Positions 8,090-16,040 of a DNA stretch of 64,000 nucleotides are shown here, in pieces. Each line of letters begins with the position of its first letter. Position 1 is the stretch's first letter. A program made the position numbers and the translations under genes. Source of the DNA: Lentzea sp. NBRC 105346 (GTDB lineage: Bacteria; Actinomycetota; Actinomycetes; Mycobacteriales; Pseudonocardiaceae); assembly GCF_030269605.1 (NCBI RefSeq), contig NZ_BSTQ01000021.1, positions 124,001 through 188,000 on the forward strand, written 5' to 3'. The notes under the pieces are model-generated. The model saw nothing but the letters and a program-made list of their open reading frames with translations, made no database searches and was not told where the DNA came from.

Positions 8090-8289
8090 GGCTTTGACGC
8101 GGCTGCGCCGCGACACGTTGGCATTTTCGCGCACGCCCGGCGCTAGGGCGCCGGGCGTGCGCGAAAATGCCAACGTACCGAGACGGTGGTTGGCTGCCGT
8201 CGTGGTCCCGATCCTGTCCAGACTTGCGTTCGTTCGGTGCGGTTGCGGGCGTGGTCGCCATGAGGTGGCTTGAGTTGGCACCGTTTTTC
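8090..8289 (+). repeat. Left inverted-repeat arm (copy A) of the DUF222-HNH element
   Basis: About 200 bases, in outer-to-inner order: tip GGCTTTGACGC; small hairpin GCGGC-TGC-GCCGC (8099-8111); a 62-nt perfect hairpin (8115-8176) that starts ACGTTGGCATTTTCGCGC and has TAGG at its apex; then a conserved ~110-base inner part (GGTCCCGATCCTGTCCAGAC and GTCGCCATGAGGTGGCTTGA). Copies B (9604-9804), C and D (31300-31698) share the same order. Confidence 0.85.
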
Positions 8290-8296
8290 CCATGCG

Positions 8297-9523
8297 TCAG
8301 CTCACCATGTGCAGTGGGTTGCGTCTCGGCTGCCGTAGCGGGTCGAGGAACGCCGGTGGGATGAAGTACGGGATCCCGTTGAGCAGCTTCACTTCCCAGT
8401 CGCTCTGGTGGATCAAGTCGTGATGTCGTCGGCAGAGCAGCACGCCGTTGTGCAGGCTCGTCTTGCCGCCATCGGCCCAATGCTTGATGTGGTGGCCTTC
8501 GCAGTGCCGTGGCGGCCGGTCGCAGCCCGGGAAGGCACAGCCCCGGTCTCTCGCGACGAGCGCTCGGCGTAGGCCGCTGTTGAACAGCCTGGCCTTGCGG
8601 CCGACGTTCAGGGGTTGCGAGCGGCTGCCCATCACGATCGGGATGACGCCTGCTTCGCAGGCGAGTTTGCGGAGTTGCTTGACCGGGATGTGTTCCTGGT
8701 TGTCCAGCACCGCCTGACCCACGTTGGCCTTGAGGTCGTCGTAGGAGACGGTGACGGCCATGGTGACGGTCTCGCCGCCGTGCTCGGGCAGTACGTCCGC
8801 GCGCAGCACCAGGTTGATCAGTTCGGCGAACGCGTCGCCCTGCCGCTCGACCAGGCTGCGTGGATCCGGGCCCTCCGGACCGGCCGGATGCGGCTTGGCC
8901 AGCGGGTCCAGCGCGGCCCGGAACGCCGCGCCGATCACCGGGTCGACATCGCCCCAGAACCTCAGGCGACCGCGCTGATCGCGCAGCACCACCTTGTTGA
9001 CCGGCGGCTCCGGCTCCTTGTCGACCGGTTCCTCGTCGTTCTGGAACATGCCGTAGACCAGCCGCTTGCCGAGCTTGCGGGTGATGCGCGGCTCGTAGTC
9101 CCGGCCGAACTCGACGACCAGCCGCTCCACTTCGGCAGCCTGCTCCGCCGGGGCATCCACCGGAAGGCTCTTCATCACCTCGGCGACCGCCGCCACGTGC
9201 TCCTCGGTCAGCTGCCCCTCGGCCATCGCCTCGGCGGTGGCGGGCAGCTTCGGCTCGATCTCGGCCCCGGACGGCCCGACCTGAGCAGTGAGCAGCCGCG
9301 CGGTGGCCACCTTTGCCTGGGAGAATTTGGTGTCCCATTGCACCAGGTGCTTGAACACCTGAGCCAAGTCCTTGTGGCCCAATTCGGCGGCCAGGCCGCG
9401 TCGATCCATCTCACCGATGAAGCGCAGCTTCATCTCCGCACGCACCCGATCCTCACGCTCCATGTCGACGAACCTGCGAAGCAGTTCGTCGTTGGAGAGA
9501 AGAGCAAGGCGTTGATCGCTCAC
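8297..9523 (-). CDS. DUF222-domain HNH endonuclease (13E12 repeat family)
   Basis: 408 residues. The helical DUF222 region occupies about 10-320, and the HNH domain lies at about 335-395: ARDRGCAFPGCDRPP supplies a Cys pair, EGHHIKHWADGG the catalytic His with metal ligands, and LLCRRHHDLIH the second zinc Cys and the terminal HNH His. All key positions look intact, so an active metal-dependent nuclease is plausible. The same family forms the REP13E12 repeats of Mycobacterium tuberculosis. The gene lies wholly between inverted repeats A and B and is transcribed towards A. DNA-nicking in element movement or gene conversion is a reasonable role but unproven. Confidence 0.9.
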   Translation of the reverse strand: MSDQRLALLSNDELLRRFVDMEREDRVRAEMKLRFIGEMDRRGLAAELGHKDLAQVFKHLVQWDTKFSQAKVATARLLTAQVGPSGAEIEPKLPATAEAMAEGQLTEEHVAAVAEVMKSLPVDAPAEQAAEVERLVVEFGRDYEPRITRKLGKRLVYGMFQNDEEPVDKEPEPPVNKVVLRDQRGRLRFWGDVDPVIGAAFRAALDPLAKPHPAGPEGPDPRSLVERQGDAFAELINLVLRADVLPEHGGETVTMAVTVSYDDLKANVGQAVLDNQEHIPVKQLRKLACEAGVIPIVMGSRSQPLNVGRKARLFNSGLRRALVARDRGCAFPGCDRPPRHCEGHHIKHWADGGKTSLHNGVLLCRRHHDLIHQSDWEVKLLNGIPYFIPPAFLDPLRQPRRNPLHMVS

Positions 9524-9603
9524 GTGTTCGACTCTACCGCAAGATCACAACCAAAAGGGCCGTCTACCTGCGAAAACAAGCCACACGATCGGGTGAACCT
9601 CTT

Positions 9604-9804
9604 TCAAAAACGATCAAAACGCAAGCCACCTCATGGCGACCACCCACGCAACCGCACAACACGAACGCAAGTCTGGAACGGATCAGGACCACAACGGCGG
9701 CCAACCACCGTCTCGGTACGTTGGCATTTTCGCGCGGACGCGGCGCCCTAGCGCCGTGGCCGCGCGAAAATGCCAACGTGTCGCGGCGCAGCCGCGTCCA
9801 AGGC
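9604..9804 (-). repeat. Right inverted-repeat arm (copy B) of the DUF222-HNH element
   Basis: Reverse-oriented copy of arm A. Its outer tip GTCCAAGGC abuts the response regulator stop at 9805. The 62-nt hairpin is at 9718-9779, with the same outer stem as A but a different inner stem and the CTAG apex conserved. The inner part (9622-9712) matches A with scattered substitutions. The remaining stretch 9524-9603 has no gene and presumably holds the HNH gene promoter. Confidence 0.85.
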
Positions 9805-10473
9805 TCATCCGGCCGACCGCAGGAACGCCAACACGGCTGCCACCCGACGATGCACAGGCTCATCCGCAAGCCCAAGCTTGGAGAAGATCGAGTTGACGTG
9901 CTTCTCCACGGTCGACGAGGACAGGTGCAGAGCCCGCTCGATCCCGGTATTCGTCTTCCCCTGCGCCATCTCCCGCAACACGTCCAGTTCCCGGGCCGTC
10001 AACGACCCCAGCGGCGAGGCAGCAGCCCGAGTCCGCCGAGCCACCAGAGCCTCGACAACAAGCGGGTCGATAAACGACCCACCACGAGCCACCTCCCGCA
10101 AAGCCCGCACGAGATCCTCAAGATCGCCCAAACGATCCTTCAGCAGATAGGCCAACCCAGCAGTCCCGTTGCACAACAGGGCAAAGGCGTAACTCTCATC
10201 GGTGTGCTGAGACAACACGGCCACACCGATCGAAGGATGCTCGGCCCGGATCGAGTGCGCGGCCTCGATGCCCTCCATGTGATGACCGGGCGGCATCCGA
10301 ATGTCGGTCAGCACAACCTGAGGCCGGAACCGCCGGACAGCATCATGCAGCTCGGAAGCGGACCCCACGGCGGCGAGCACCTCAACCTCCCCGGAGTCCT
10401 CCAACAACCGCCGAGTCCCCTCGCGGACCAGGTAGTTGTCCTCGGCGATCACCACACGCAGGAGTTCACTCAC
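9805..10473 (-). CDS. NarL/FixJ-type response regulator
   Basis: 222 residues. The receiver domain (about 1-120) has acidic residues AEDN, the phospho-acceptor Asp in LTDIRMPPG (about 55), the Thr/Ser-equivalent in VLSQHT and the Lys in YLLKDR. A LuxR-type HTH (about 155-215) has LTARELDVLREMAQGKTNTGI and STVEKHVNSIFSKLGL. Start GTG 10473 overlaps the kinase stop by eight bases and has GGAG seven bases upstream. It forms a two-component pair with the kinase at 10466-12526. The target genes are unknown. Its stop codon touches repeat copy B. Confidence 0.93.
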   Translation of the reverse strand: MSELLRVVIAEDNYLVREGTRRLLEDSGEVEVLAAVGSASELHDAVRRFRPQVVLTDIRMPPGHHMEGIEAAHSIRAEHPSIGVAVLSQHTDESYAFALLCNGTAGLAYLLKDRLGDLEDLVRALREVARGGSFIDPLVVEALVARRTRAAASPLGSLTARELDVLREMAQGKTNTGIERALHLSSSTVEKHVNSIFSKLGLADEPVHRRVAAVLAFLRSAG

Positions 10474-12526
10474 AAGGCAGCTCCGCAAGCACTCGGGTCC
10501 CCGACGAGCCGGACAGGGTCAAGGATCCCCCCAGCGCCTCCACGCGGTCACGGAGATTGGTAAGCCCGTGCCCGTTGCCGGACCCGAGCCCAACACCCGA
10601 ATCCTGCACCGAAACCTCCAGCCGTCCATCCACAGCAGACAAAGACACCACGGCATCCGAAGCACCCGAGTGCTTGACCACGTTGGTAAGCGCCTCGCAC
10701 ACAACGAAGTACGCAGCACCTTCCACGTCGGGGCCCAAGCGTCGATCCCGCAGCTCCGGCGAAGCGTTCACGGTGACGGTCAACGGCAGCCGATCAGCAC
10801 GTGCCTCGACGGCAGCCACCAGACCACGGTCGCTGAGCACCGGCGGATGGATGCCATGGGCGAGCTCGCGCAGGTCCGCCAGGAGCTCGCGAGTATCGGA
10901 CTGCAGCTCATCGAGCACGTCACCGACCGGACGCGCTCCACGCAGAAGCTGGTTACGCGCCAAGCGGAGTTTCATGATCAGAGCGACGACCTGTTGTTGG
11001 GCACCGTCGTGGATGTCGCGCTCGATGCGCCGACGCTCCTCGTCCTGCGCGGTAACGATGCGAGTACGCGACAAAGCGAGCTCGTCGACCTGGGCGGCAA
11101 GGCGGGCGGTCAGCTGGACGTTCGAAATAGCGGTCGCCGCCTGCCGCGCCAGGGTGACCAGCAGCTCGCGGTCGGCCGGGCCGTAGCCGCCTTCCTTGGA
11201 GCCGCACTCGATCCGGCCGGCCACTGACCCCAGCGGCACGGACAGCACCGGATCCCCCGAGACGACACCGGCGACGGCAGAGGTGCTCGGCAGCGCCACT
11301 CGGACCCATGACGCCGCTAGTCCTTTGTGGACTGTCTCGGCCAGGCGCGGCAGCAGCTCCCCCAGCTCAACCGTCTGCTCCAAAGCCGCGCCGAACCGGG
11401 TGACCAGCTCGTAGCGGTTGACCCGCTCGCCGAACACCAGGCGGTTGGCGACCCGTTCGAGATACTTGCGCAACGGCTGGAACGCGGCCGCCGCCACGAT
11501 GGTCAGCACGACGGCCAGCTCGACCGGGATCTGGTCACCGAGCGCCAGGCCCGGCGCGACGCTCAGTCCGATGTAGACGGCCGCGATCGCCAGCGACAGC
11601 AGGCCGAACGCCACCGACCGGCGCACGACCAGGTCGATGTCGTACAGCCGGTGCCGCACGATCCCGACGACCACGCTCACCGGCACCATCAGGAGGAAGA
11701 CGATCGAGATCCCGCCGAACAGCTGCACCCACAGGGGCCGTTCGGGGAACCGGCTGGCGAGCGCCTCCTCCAGCCCGAAGCTCACGATCAGGCCGATCGT
11801 CACGTACATGAGCAGCCGCATACGCGCCCGCTGCTCGGCGTCCGCCTGCAAGAACCGCACGAACAGCACGCTGACCAGCACCGCCGCGCCGTAGTAGCTC
11901 AGGTACAGGTCGGCCAGTGGCCCGCCGAGCGGTGCCAGCCAGGGCACGAAGAACGGGCTCGGCACCACCGGCGGCGTCGGGAGGAGATAGACGTCGATCG
12001 CCAGGTTCGGGGCGGTGATCAGCAACAACGGCGGCATGGCGAGGTGCAGCCACACGGCCCGCAGCGCCCAGCGCTGCCACGTCCGCTCCACCACGCCGTC
12101 CGGGAACGACGCCAGCAGGAGCACGGCCGAGATCAGCGCCAGCATCCCGGTGTACTGGTAGATCAGGTTGGCCCACCAGAACCACCGGCCCGGGCCGTTC
12201 GACTCGAACGCCCGCTGGATCGGGATCTCGACGCCCGCGTTCACGGCCAGTGCGGTACTCATCAACAGCATCCGGCGGGCCTGCGGGTGGTCGGGGCGCT
12301 TTCGCGCCAGCCACACGCCGACGACGAACAGCGGCAGGATGCCGAGCGCCACCCAGCTCAGTCCGGCCACGGTCCCGTGCGGGCCGGCGGCCTCCCCGAG
12401 CCGCAAGCCGATCGCGACCGCCAGCCCGGCACCGCCCAGCGCGGTGCCGGCATACCACGCGATGCGGGGCCAGGAGGGCACGACGGAATTGTGTGCCCAC
12501 CACGATCCATCGCGCCACGGGGACAA
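10466..12526 (-). CDS. Membrane sensor histidine kinase (HisKA_3 type)
   Basis: 686 residues. About eight to ten hydrophobic helices occupy the N-terminal ~360 residues. A GAF-like segment (about 380-470) follows, then the dimerisation/phospho-acceptor helix EERRRIERDIHDGAQQQVV (about 500-520, His in DIHDG) and a HATPase_c domain with the N-box EALTNVVKHSGA and G-boxes DSGVGLG and GHGLTNLRDR. This architecture fits NarL-partner kinases that sense membrane or small-molecule cues. It is coupled to the response regulator. The start is uncertain, since several in-frame candidates exist in the first 20 residues. Confidence 0.92.
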   Translation of the reverse strand: MSPWRDGSWWAHNSVVPSWPRIAWYAGTALGGAGLAVAIGLRLGEAAGPHGTVAGLSWVALGILPLFVVGVWLARKRPDHPQARRMLLMSTALAVNAGVEIPIQRAFESNGPGRWFWWANLIYQYTGMLALISAVLLLASFPDGVVERTWQRWALRAVWLHLAMPPLLLITAPNLAIDVYLLPTPPVVPSPFFVPWLAPLGGPLADLYLSYYGAAVLVSVLFVRFLQADAEQRARMRLLMYVTIGLIVSFGLEEALASRFPERPLWVQLFGGISIVFLLMVPVSVVVGIVRHRLYDIDLVVRRSVAFGLLSLAIAAVYIGLSVAPGLALGDQIPVELAVVLTIVAAAAFQPLRKYLERVANRLVFGERVNRYELVTRFGAALEQTVELGELLPRLAETVHKGLAASWVRVALPSTSAVAGVVSGDPVLSVPLGSVAGRIECGSKEGGYGPADRELLVTLARQAATAISNVQLTARLAAQVDELALSRTRIVTAQDEERRRIERDIHDGAQQQVVALIMKLRLARNQLLRGARPVGDVLDELQSDTRELLADLRELAHGIHPPVLSDRGLVAAVEARADRLPLTVTVNASPELRDRRLGPDVEGAAYFVVCEALTNVVKHSGASDAVVSLSAVDGRLEVSVQDSGVGLGSGNGHGLTNLRDRVEALGGSLTLSGSSGTRVLAELPCE

Positions 12527-12634
12527 CCCCCACCCAGACCCCGCGGAAAACCGCCAGACGGCTGTGCGACCGGACCGCGTTCCCGCGCGACGGACGAAAC
12601 CAGACCATTTCCGGCGAGAGAGGAAGTGGTGGTC

Positions 12635-13057
12635 ATGAAGGTGATGCGCAGGCTGATGCGGATGGGCAACTCGCTCGGCGTCTCGCTCTACCGCCGGTCA
12701 CACGGCCGCATCAACGGCAGCGGGAGGGGTCTGCCGGTGCTGCTGCTGACCGTGCCGGGCAGGCGGAGCGGGCAGCCGCACACGGTCCCGGTCGTGTACA
12801 TGGAGCACGACGGCGCCCACCTCGTGATGGGCTCCGGCGGCGGGTCGAAGCCCGAGCCGCAGTGGATGCGCAACCTGCGGGCCGCGTCCAACGCCACGAT
12901 CCAGATCCGTGACGACGTCCGCGAGGTCACGCCGCACGTGCCCACGGGCGCGGAGCGCGACCGCCTGTGGCACGACGTGGTCCTCGCCCGCGCGCCGTTC
13001 TTCGCCGACTACGAGCGCAAGTCCGGCCGCACGATCTCGGTCGGGGTGCTGCGATGA
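12635..13057 (+). CDS. Deazaflavin (F420)-dependent nitroreductase-family protein
   Basis: 140 residues of the DUF385/DDN family of split-barrel F420H2-dependent reductases typical of actinobacteria. Motifs are LLTVPGRRSGQPHTVPVVY (F420 phosphate-binding strand-turn) and the downstream segment GGGSKPEPQWMRNLRAA. The ATG at 12635 follows GAGAGAGGAAG. It is the first gene of a four-gene run (12635-15514) in which each stop overlaps the next start (ATGA), ending with a multicopper oxidase, so a joint redox function is likely though undefined. It is divergent from the histidine kinase. Confidence 0.88.
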   Translation: MKVMRRLMRMGNSLGVSLYRRSHGRINGSGRGLPVLLLTVPGRRSGQPHTVPVVYMEHDGAHLVMGSGGGSKPEPQWMRNLRAASNATIQIRDDVREVTPHVPTGAERDRLWHDVVLARAPFFADYERKSGRTISVGVLR

Positions 13058-13605
13058 GCGCGCGGACGTGGGCGGTGGCCGCCGGGATCGCCGGGCTGTT
13101 CGCGAACCTCTCGCTGGTGCTGTTCTTCGCCATCGACCAGCCGTGGCGGCCGCAGCCGTATGGGACGGGCTGGCTCGGTCCGGTGAACGACATGCTCGTC
13201 GTGATCCAGTTCGCGCTGCTCGTTCCGGTGGCGGTCGCGCTCCGGCGCGGTGCGGCGATCGCCGTGCCGGCGATGGCCGCGGTGGTCGCGCTGCAGCTGT
13301 TGCTGATCGTCGGCGTGCTGTCCTTCGAGGTCGAGGTGATCCCCGTGGTCGCCTGTTTCGCGGTCGCCGTCGGGTGGGCGTTCGTCGTGAGCAGGCGCGC
13401 CGGACTGCCGCGCCCGGCCGCCCGGCTCGGCACCGCCGTCTCGGTCGGCTACCTCGCGGGCCTCGCGATCGTGCTGCTCGCGCTGCTGCTGCCGTGGGGA
13501 TCGACCGCCCAATGGATCGTGCTGGCCGTCGGGGGACTCATCGGAATCTTCGGCTACGTCGGCTTCGGCGTCTGGCCGCTGTGGCTGTTCAAGGAGGAGA
13601 GATGA
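13054..13605 (+). CDS. Integral membrane protein, operon with multicopper oxidase
   Basis: 183 residues with about six hydrophobic segments (near residues 5-25, 45-65, 68-90, 95-112, 128-150, 155-178) and short charged loops. The first segment follows SARTW, without a cleavable signal. No enzymatic motif is recognised. The start ATG overlaps the stop of the deazaflavin reductase gene and its own stop overlaps the next membrane gene, so it is co-translated with both. Confidence 0.8.
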   Translation: MSARTWAVAAGIAGLFANLSLVLFFAIDQPWRPQPYGTGWLGPVNDMLVVIQFALLVPVAVALRRGAAIAVPAMAAVVALQLLLIVGVLSFEVEVIPVVACFAVAVGWAFVVSRRAGLPRPAARLGTAVSVGYLAGLAIVLLALLLPWGSTAQWIVLAVGGLIGIFGYVGFGVWPLWLFKEER

Positions 13606-14021
13606 TCACCGACACCGTCGCGCCCGAGGTCGTGCTTCCAGGACCACGCAAGTCGTTGCGGGCACTGCGGATCGTCGCCGCGGTGTGCGGCGTGTCCGCG
13701 GTCGCCCAGCCCATGCTGGCCGGGCTGTACCTCAGCGGCGTCATCGACGCGCTGTTCCCCCACGGCCGCAACGGCGACGCCATCAGCGTGTTCACGCTCA
13801 TCCAGCTGATCACCGCGATCATCTTCGTGTGGCGGGGCCACGGCCGGCGGTGGCCGTTGTGGGCCTCACTCGCGATCTTCCTCGCCGTGATGGTGCAGAT
13901 GCCGCTCGGCATCGAGGGCATCGTCGCGCTGCACGTGCCACTGGGCGTGTCGATCGTGGTCAGCCAGGTGCTGTTCACCGTGTGGGTGTTCCGCGCGGAC
14001 GCGGGCAGGCGGCGGTCATGA
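13602..14021 (+). CDS. Small integral membrane protein, operon with multicopper oxidase
   Basis: 139 residues, four hydrophobic helices (about 24-48, 64-80, 87-103, 108-130), resembling DoxX/DUF-type small membrane proteins in size but without a clear signature. GGAGGAG precedes the ATG at 13602, which overlaps the previous stop. Its stop overlaps the start of the multicopper oxidase (ATGA at 14018-14021). It could act as a membrane partner of that exported oxidase, which is inference from position only. Confidence 0.8.
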   Translation: MITDTVAPEVVLPGPRKSLRALRIVAAVCGVSAVAQPMLAGLYLSGVIDALFPHGRNGDAISVFTLIQLITAIIFVWRGHGRRWPLWASLAIFLAVMVQMPLGIEGIVALHVPLGVSIVVSQVLFTVWVFRADAGRRRS

Positions 14022-15514
14022 CCCTCTCGCGACGCGGTTTCCTGGGAGCGCTGGGCATCTCCGCGCTCGGCGTGTCCAGCTTCGGCGGCGCGCTGCTCCC
14101 GGCCGGGCAGACCGCACAGTTGCTGCGCAGCCGGGCGCGGCTGCCCGAACCGTTCACGGTGCCGCTGACGATCCCGCCGCCCGCCCGGCAGATCGCCACC
14201 GATCACTACGAGATCGTGCAGCGAGCCGAGTCGTTGGAGATCCTGCCCGGCCTGCGCACCCCGGTACTGACGTACGACGGCCACTTCCCGGGACCGACCG
14301 TGGTGAGCCGCCGCGGCCGCGCGATCACCGTGACGCATCGCAACGAACTGGACGTGCCGACCGTCGTGCATCTGCACGGCGGCCACACGCCCGCCGAGAG
14401 CGACGGCTTCCCGACCGACCTCCTCATGCCGGTTTCGGGCGCGCACCAAGGGCATGCGATGCACGGCGGCGGCATCATCGCTCACGGCACGCGGGACTAC
14501 GTGTATCCGTGCGACCAGCCGGCGGCGACGCTCTGGTACCACGACCACCGGATGGACTTCACCGGCCCGCAGGTCTACCGCGGGCTCGCCGGGTTCCACC
14601 TCGTGCACGACGACGAGGAGGACGCGCTGCCGTTGCCGAAGGGCGAGCGCGACCTCCCGTTGATGATCACCGACCGCGCGTTCGCCGAGGACGGCTCGCT
14701 GCTCTACCCGTCGCGCGGTCCTGAGGTACCAGGCGTCACCGAGGAGTACATGGAGGGAGTCCTCGGTGACGTCATCCTCGTGAACGGCAGGCCGTGGCCG
14801 GTACTGGAGGTCGACGCGGCGCGCTATCGGCTCCGTTTGCTCAACGCCTCCAACGCGCGCCGCTACCGGTTGACCGGCCTGCCGTTCACCCAGATCGGCT
14901 CCGACGGCGGCCTGCTCGAACACCCCGTGTCGCTGAACGAAGTGCTGATCGCACCGGGCGAGCGGGTCGACGTCGTCGCCGACTTCTCCGGCCTGGCAGC
15001 CGGCACCGAGGTGATCGTCCACAACGGACTGGGCAGCGGAACCACCGCGCAGGTCATGAAGTTCCGCGTGACCCGCCGGGTCCAGGACGACAGCCGAGTG
15101 CCGGACGTGCTCACCCGGTTCGAACGCCTGGACCCCGCGAAGGCGGTCCGCACCCGCGACTGGCGGTTCGGCCGTGGCAAGCACGGCGGCGGTGACAACC
15201 ACGGCTGGCTGGTCAACGACCGGCCGTTCGACCCCTACCGCGCGGACGCGACGGTCCGGCTGGGTGAGGTGGAGATCTGGCGGTTCAGCACCGACCTCCA
15301 CCACCCCGTGCACGTGCACCTGAACCCGTTCCAGGTCGTCTCGTCGTCACGAAGCGAGCCGCCCGTGGGGTGGAAGGACACCGTGAACCTGGGCCCGGCC
15401 GAACACGTCGAGGTGGCCGTCCGGTTCACCGACCACGCGGGCAGGTTCCTGGTGCACTGCCACAACCTCGAGCACGAGGACATGGCGATGATGGCGAGCT
15501 ACGACACCGTCTGA
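14018..15514 (+). CDS. Tat-exported multicopper oxidase (CotA/bilirubin-oxidase-like)
   Basis: 498 residues with a twin-arginine signal (SRRGFLGALGISALG). Three cupredoxin domains are marked by all four copper-binding segments: HLHGGHT (about 115), WYHDHRMDF (about 172), HPVHVHLNPF (about 428) and HCHNLEHEDMAMM (about 480), where the Cys and flanking His hold type 1 and type 2/3 copper. All ligands are present, so an active oxidase of phenols, bilirubin-like compounds or metal ions is expected outside the membrane. It is the last gene of the 12635-15514 operon and overlaps the convergent VOC gene by 16 bases. Confidence 0.93.
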   Translation: MTLSRRGFLGALGISALGVSSFGGALLPAGQTAQLLRSRARLPEPFTVPLTIPPPARQIATDHYEIVQRAESLEILPGLRTPVLTYDGHFPGPTVVSRRGRAITVTHRNELDVPTVVHLHGGHTPAESDGFPTDLLMPVSGAHQGHAMHGGGIIAHGTRDYVYPCDQPAATLWYHDHRMDFTGPQVYRGLAGFHLVHDDEEDALPLPKGERDLPLMITDRAFAEDGSLLYPSRGPEVPGVTEEYMEGVLGDVILVNGRPWPVLEVDAARYRLRLLNASNARRYRLTGLPFTQIGSDGGLLEHPVSLNEVLIAPGERVDVVADFSGLAAGTEVIVHNGLGSGTTAQVMKFRVTRRVQDDSRVPDVLTRFERLDPAKAVRTRDWRFGRGKHGGGDNHGWLVNDRPFDPYRADATVRLGEVEIWRFSTDLHHPVHVHLNPFQVVSSSRSEPPVGWKDTVNLGPAEHVEVAVRFTDHAGRFLVHCHNLEHEDMAMMASYDTV

Positions 15515-15900
15515 CCCGGCCGGTGGATGCCGAAGGTCCACTCGAAGCCCTCGGGGTCCAGGACGCGGAACCGGTAGTTGAACGGCGTGGTCTCGGGCTT
15601 CCACACGACGGTCGCCCCGGCGTCGACCGCCCGCGCGAACACCGCGTCGACGGCGGCCTCGTCGGCGACCGAGAGGTAGAGCCCGAGCCCGCTCGTGTCG
15701 CCCTTGCGCGGCGCGCGCTCGTAGCCGTCACGGTCGGAGAACACGATGATCGCGGCGTCACCACGCCGCAACTCCGCGTGCGCGACACCGCCCTGCTCGT
15801 CGGGGAAGCGCGAGGTGGTCTCGAATCCGAAGGCGTCGCCGAGCCAGTCGATGGCGGTGCCGGCGTCGCGGTAACCGATGTATGCGTTCAGTTGAGTCAT
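15499..15900 (-). CDS. VOC-family protein (bleomycin-resistance/glyoxalase-like)
   Basis: 133 residues with the paired beta-alpha-beta units of VOC proteins: an opening NAYIGYRDAGTAIDWLGDAFGF, a central AAIIVFSDRDG and a closing RVLDPEGFEWTFGIH. Members bind small ligands or act as glyoxalases or dioxygenases; the function here is open. It is monocistronic and its tail overlaps the multicopper oxidase stop region. The intergenic stretch 15901-16040 upstream holds no further gene. Confidence 0.87.
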   Translation of the reverse strand: MTQLNAYIGYRDAGTAIDWLGDAFGFETTSRFPDEQGGVAHAELRRGDAAIIVFSDRDGYERAPRKGDTSGLGLYLSVADEAAVDAVFARAVDAGATVVWKPETTPFNYRFRVLDPEGFEWTFGIHRPGQTVS

Positions 15901-16040
15901 GACCCGAGCATTTCGGGCGAAGCGGTCAGTTCCCGACCTGAATTCATCTCGGCCGTGGCACGGAACGGAGAACTCACCTGAAACGTCCCTTCGACAAAGG
16001 CGATAGGTGAGCTAGCGTCCCGCCGTCGAAGGGAGCCGTC

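Larger units (their letters stand above)
8090..9804. mobile_element. Putative mobile element: DUF222-HNH endonuclease gene between inverted repeats
   Basis: The two ~200-base arms (8090-8289 and 9604-9804) are inverted relative to each other and enclose a single gene, a DUF222-HNH (13E12-repeat family) endonuclease. The outer ends lie three bases after the stop of the membrane protein gene and directly at the stop of the response regulator gene, so the unit fills the space between two convergent genes. No target-site duplication is obvious. A gene-less pair of the same arms is found at 31300-31698. Mobility is inferred from this arrangement and not shown. Confidence 0.65.

Noticed and set aside
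8090..9804. Target-site duplication around the DUF222-HNH element
   Set aside because: The flanks (CCTAGTTG and TCATCCGG) do not match, so no duplication can be claimed; the tip boundary is also uncertain by a few bases.
11327..12600. Long + strand frame opposite the histidine kinase leading into the deazaflavin reductase
   Set aside because: Low-complexity Arg/Gln/His-rich translation without motifs. Only the part from 12635 on, with its own ribosome site, is coding.
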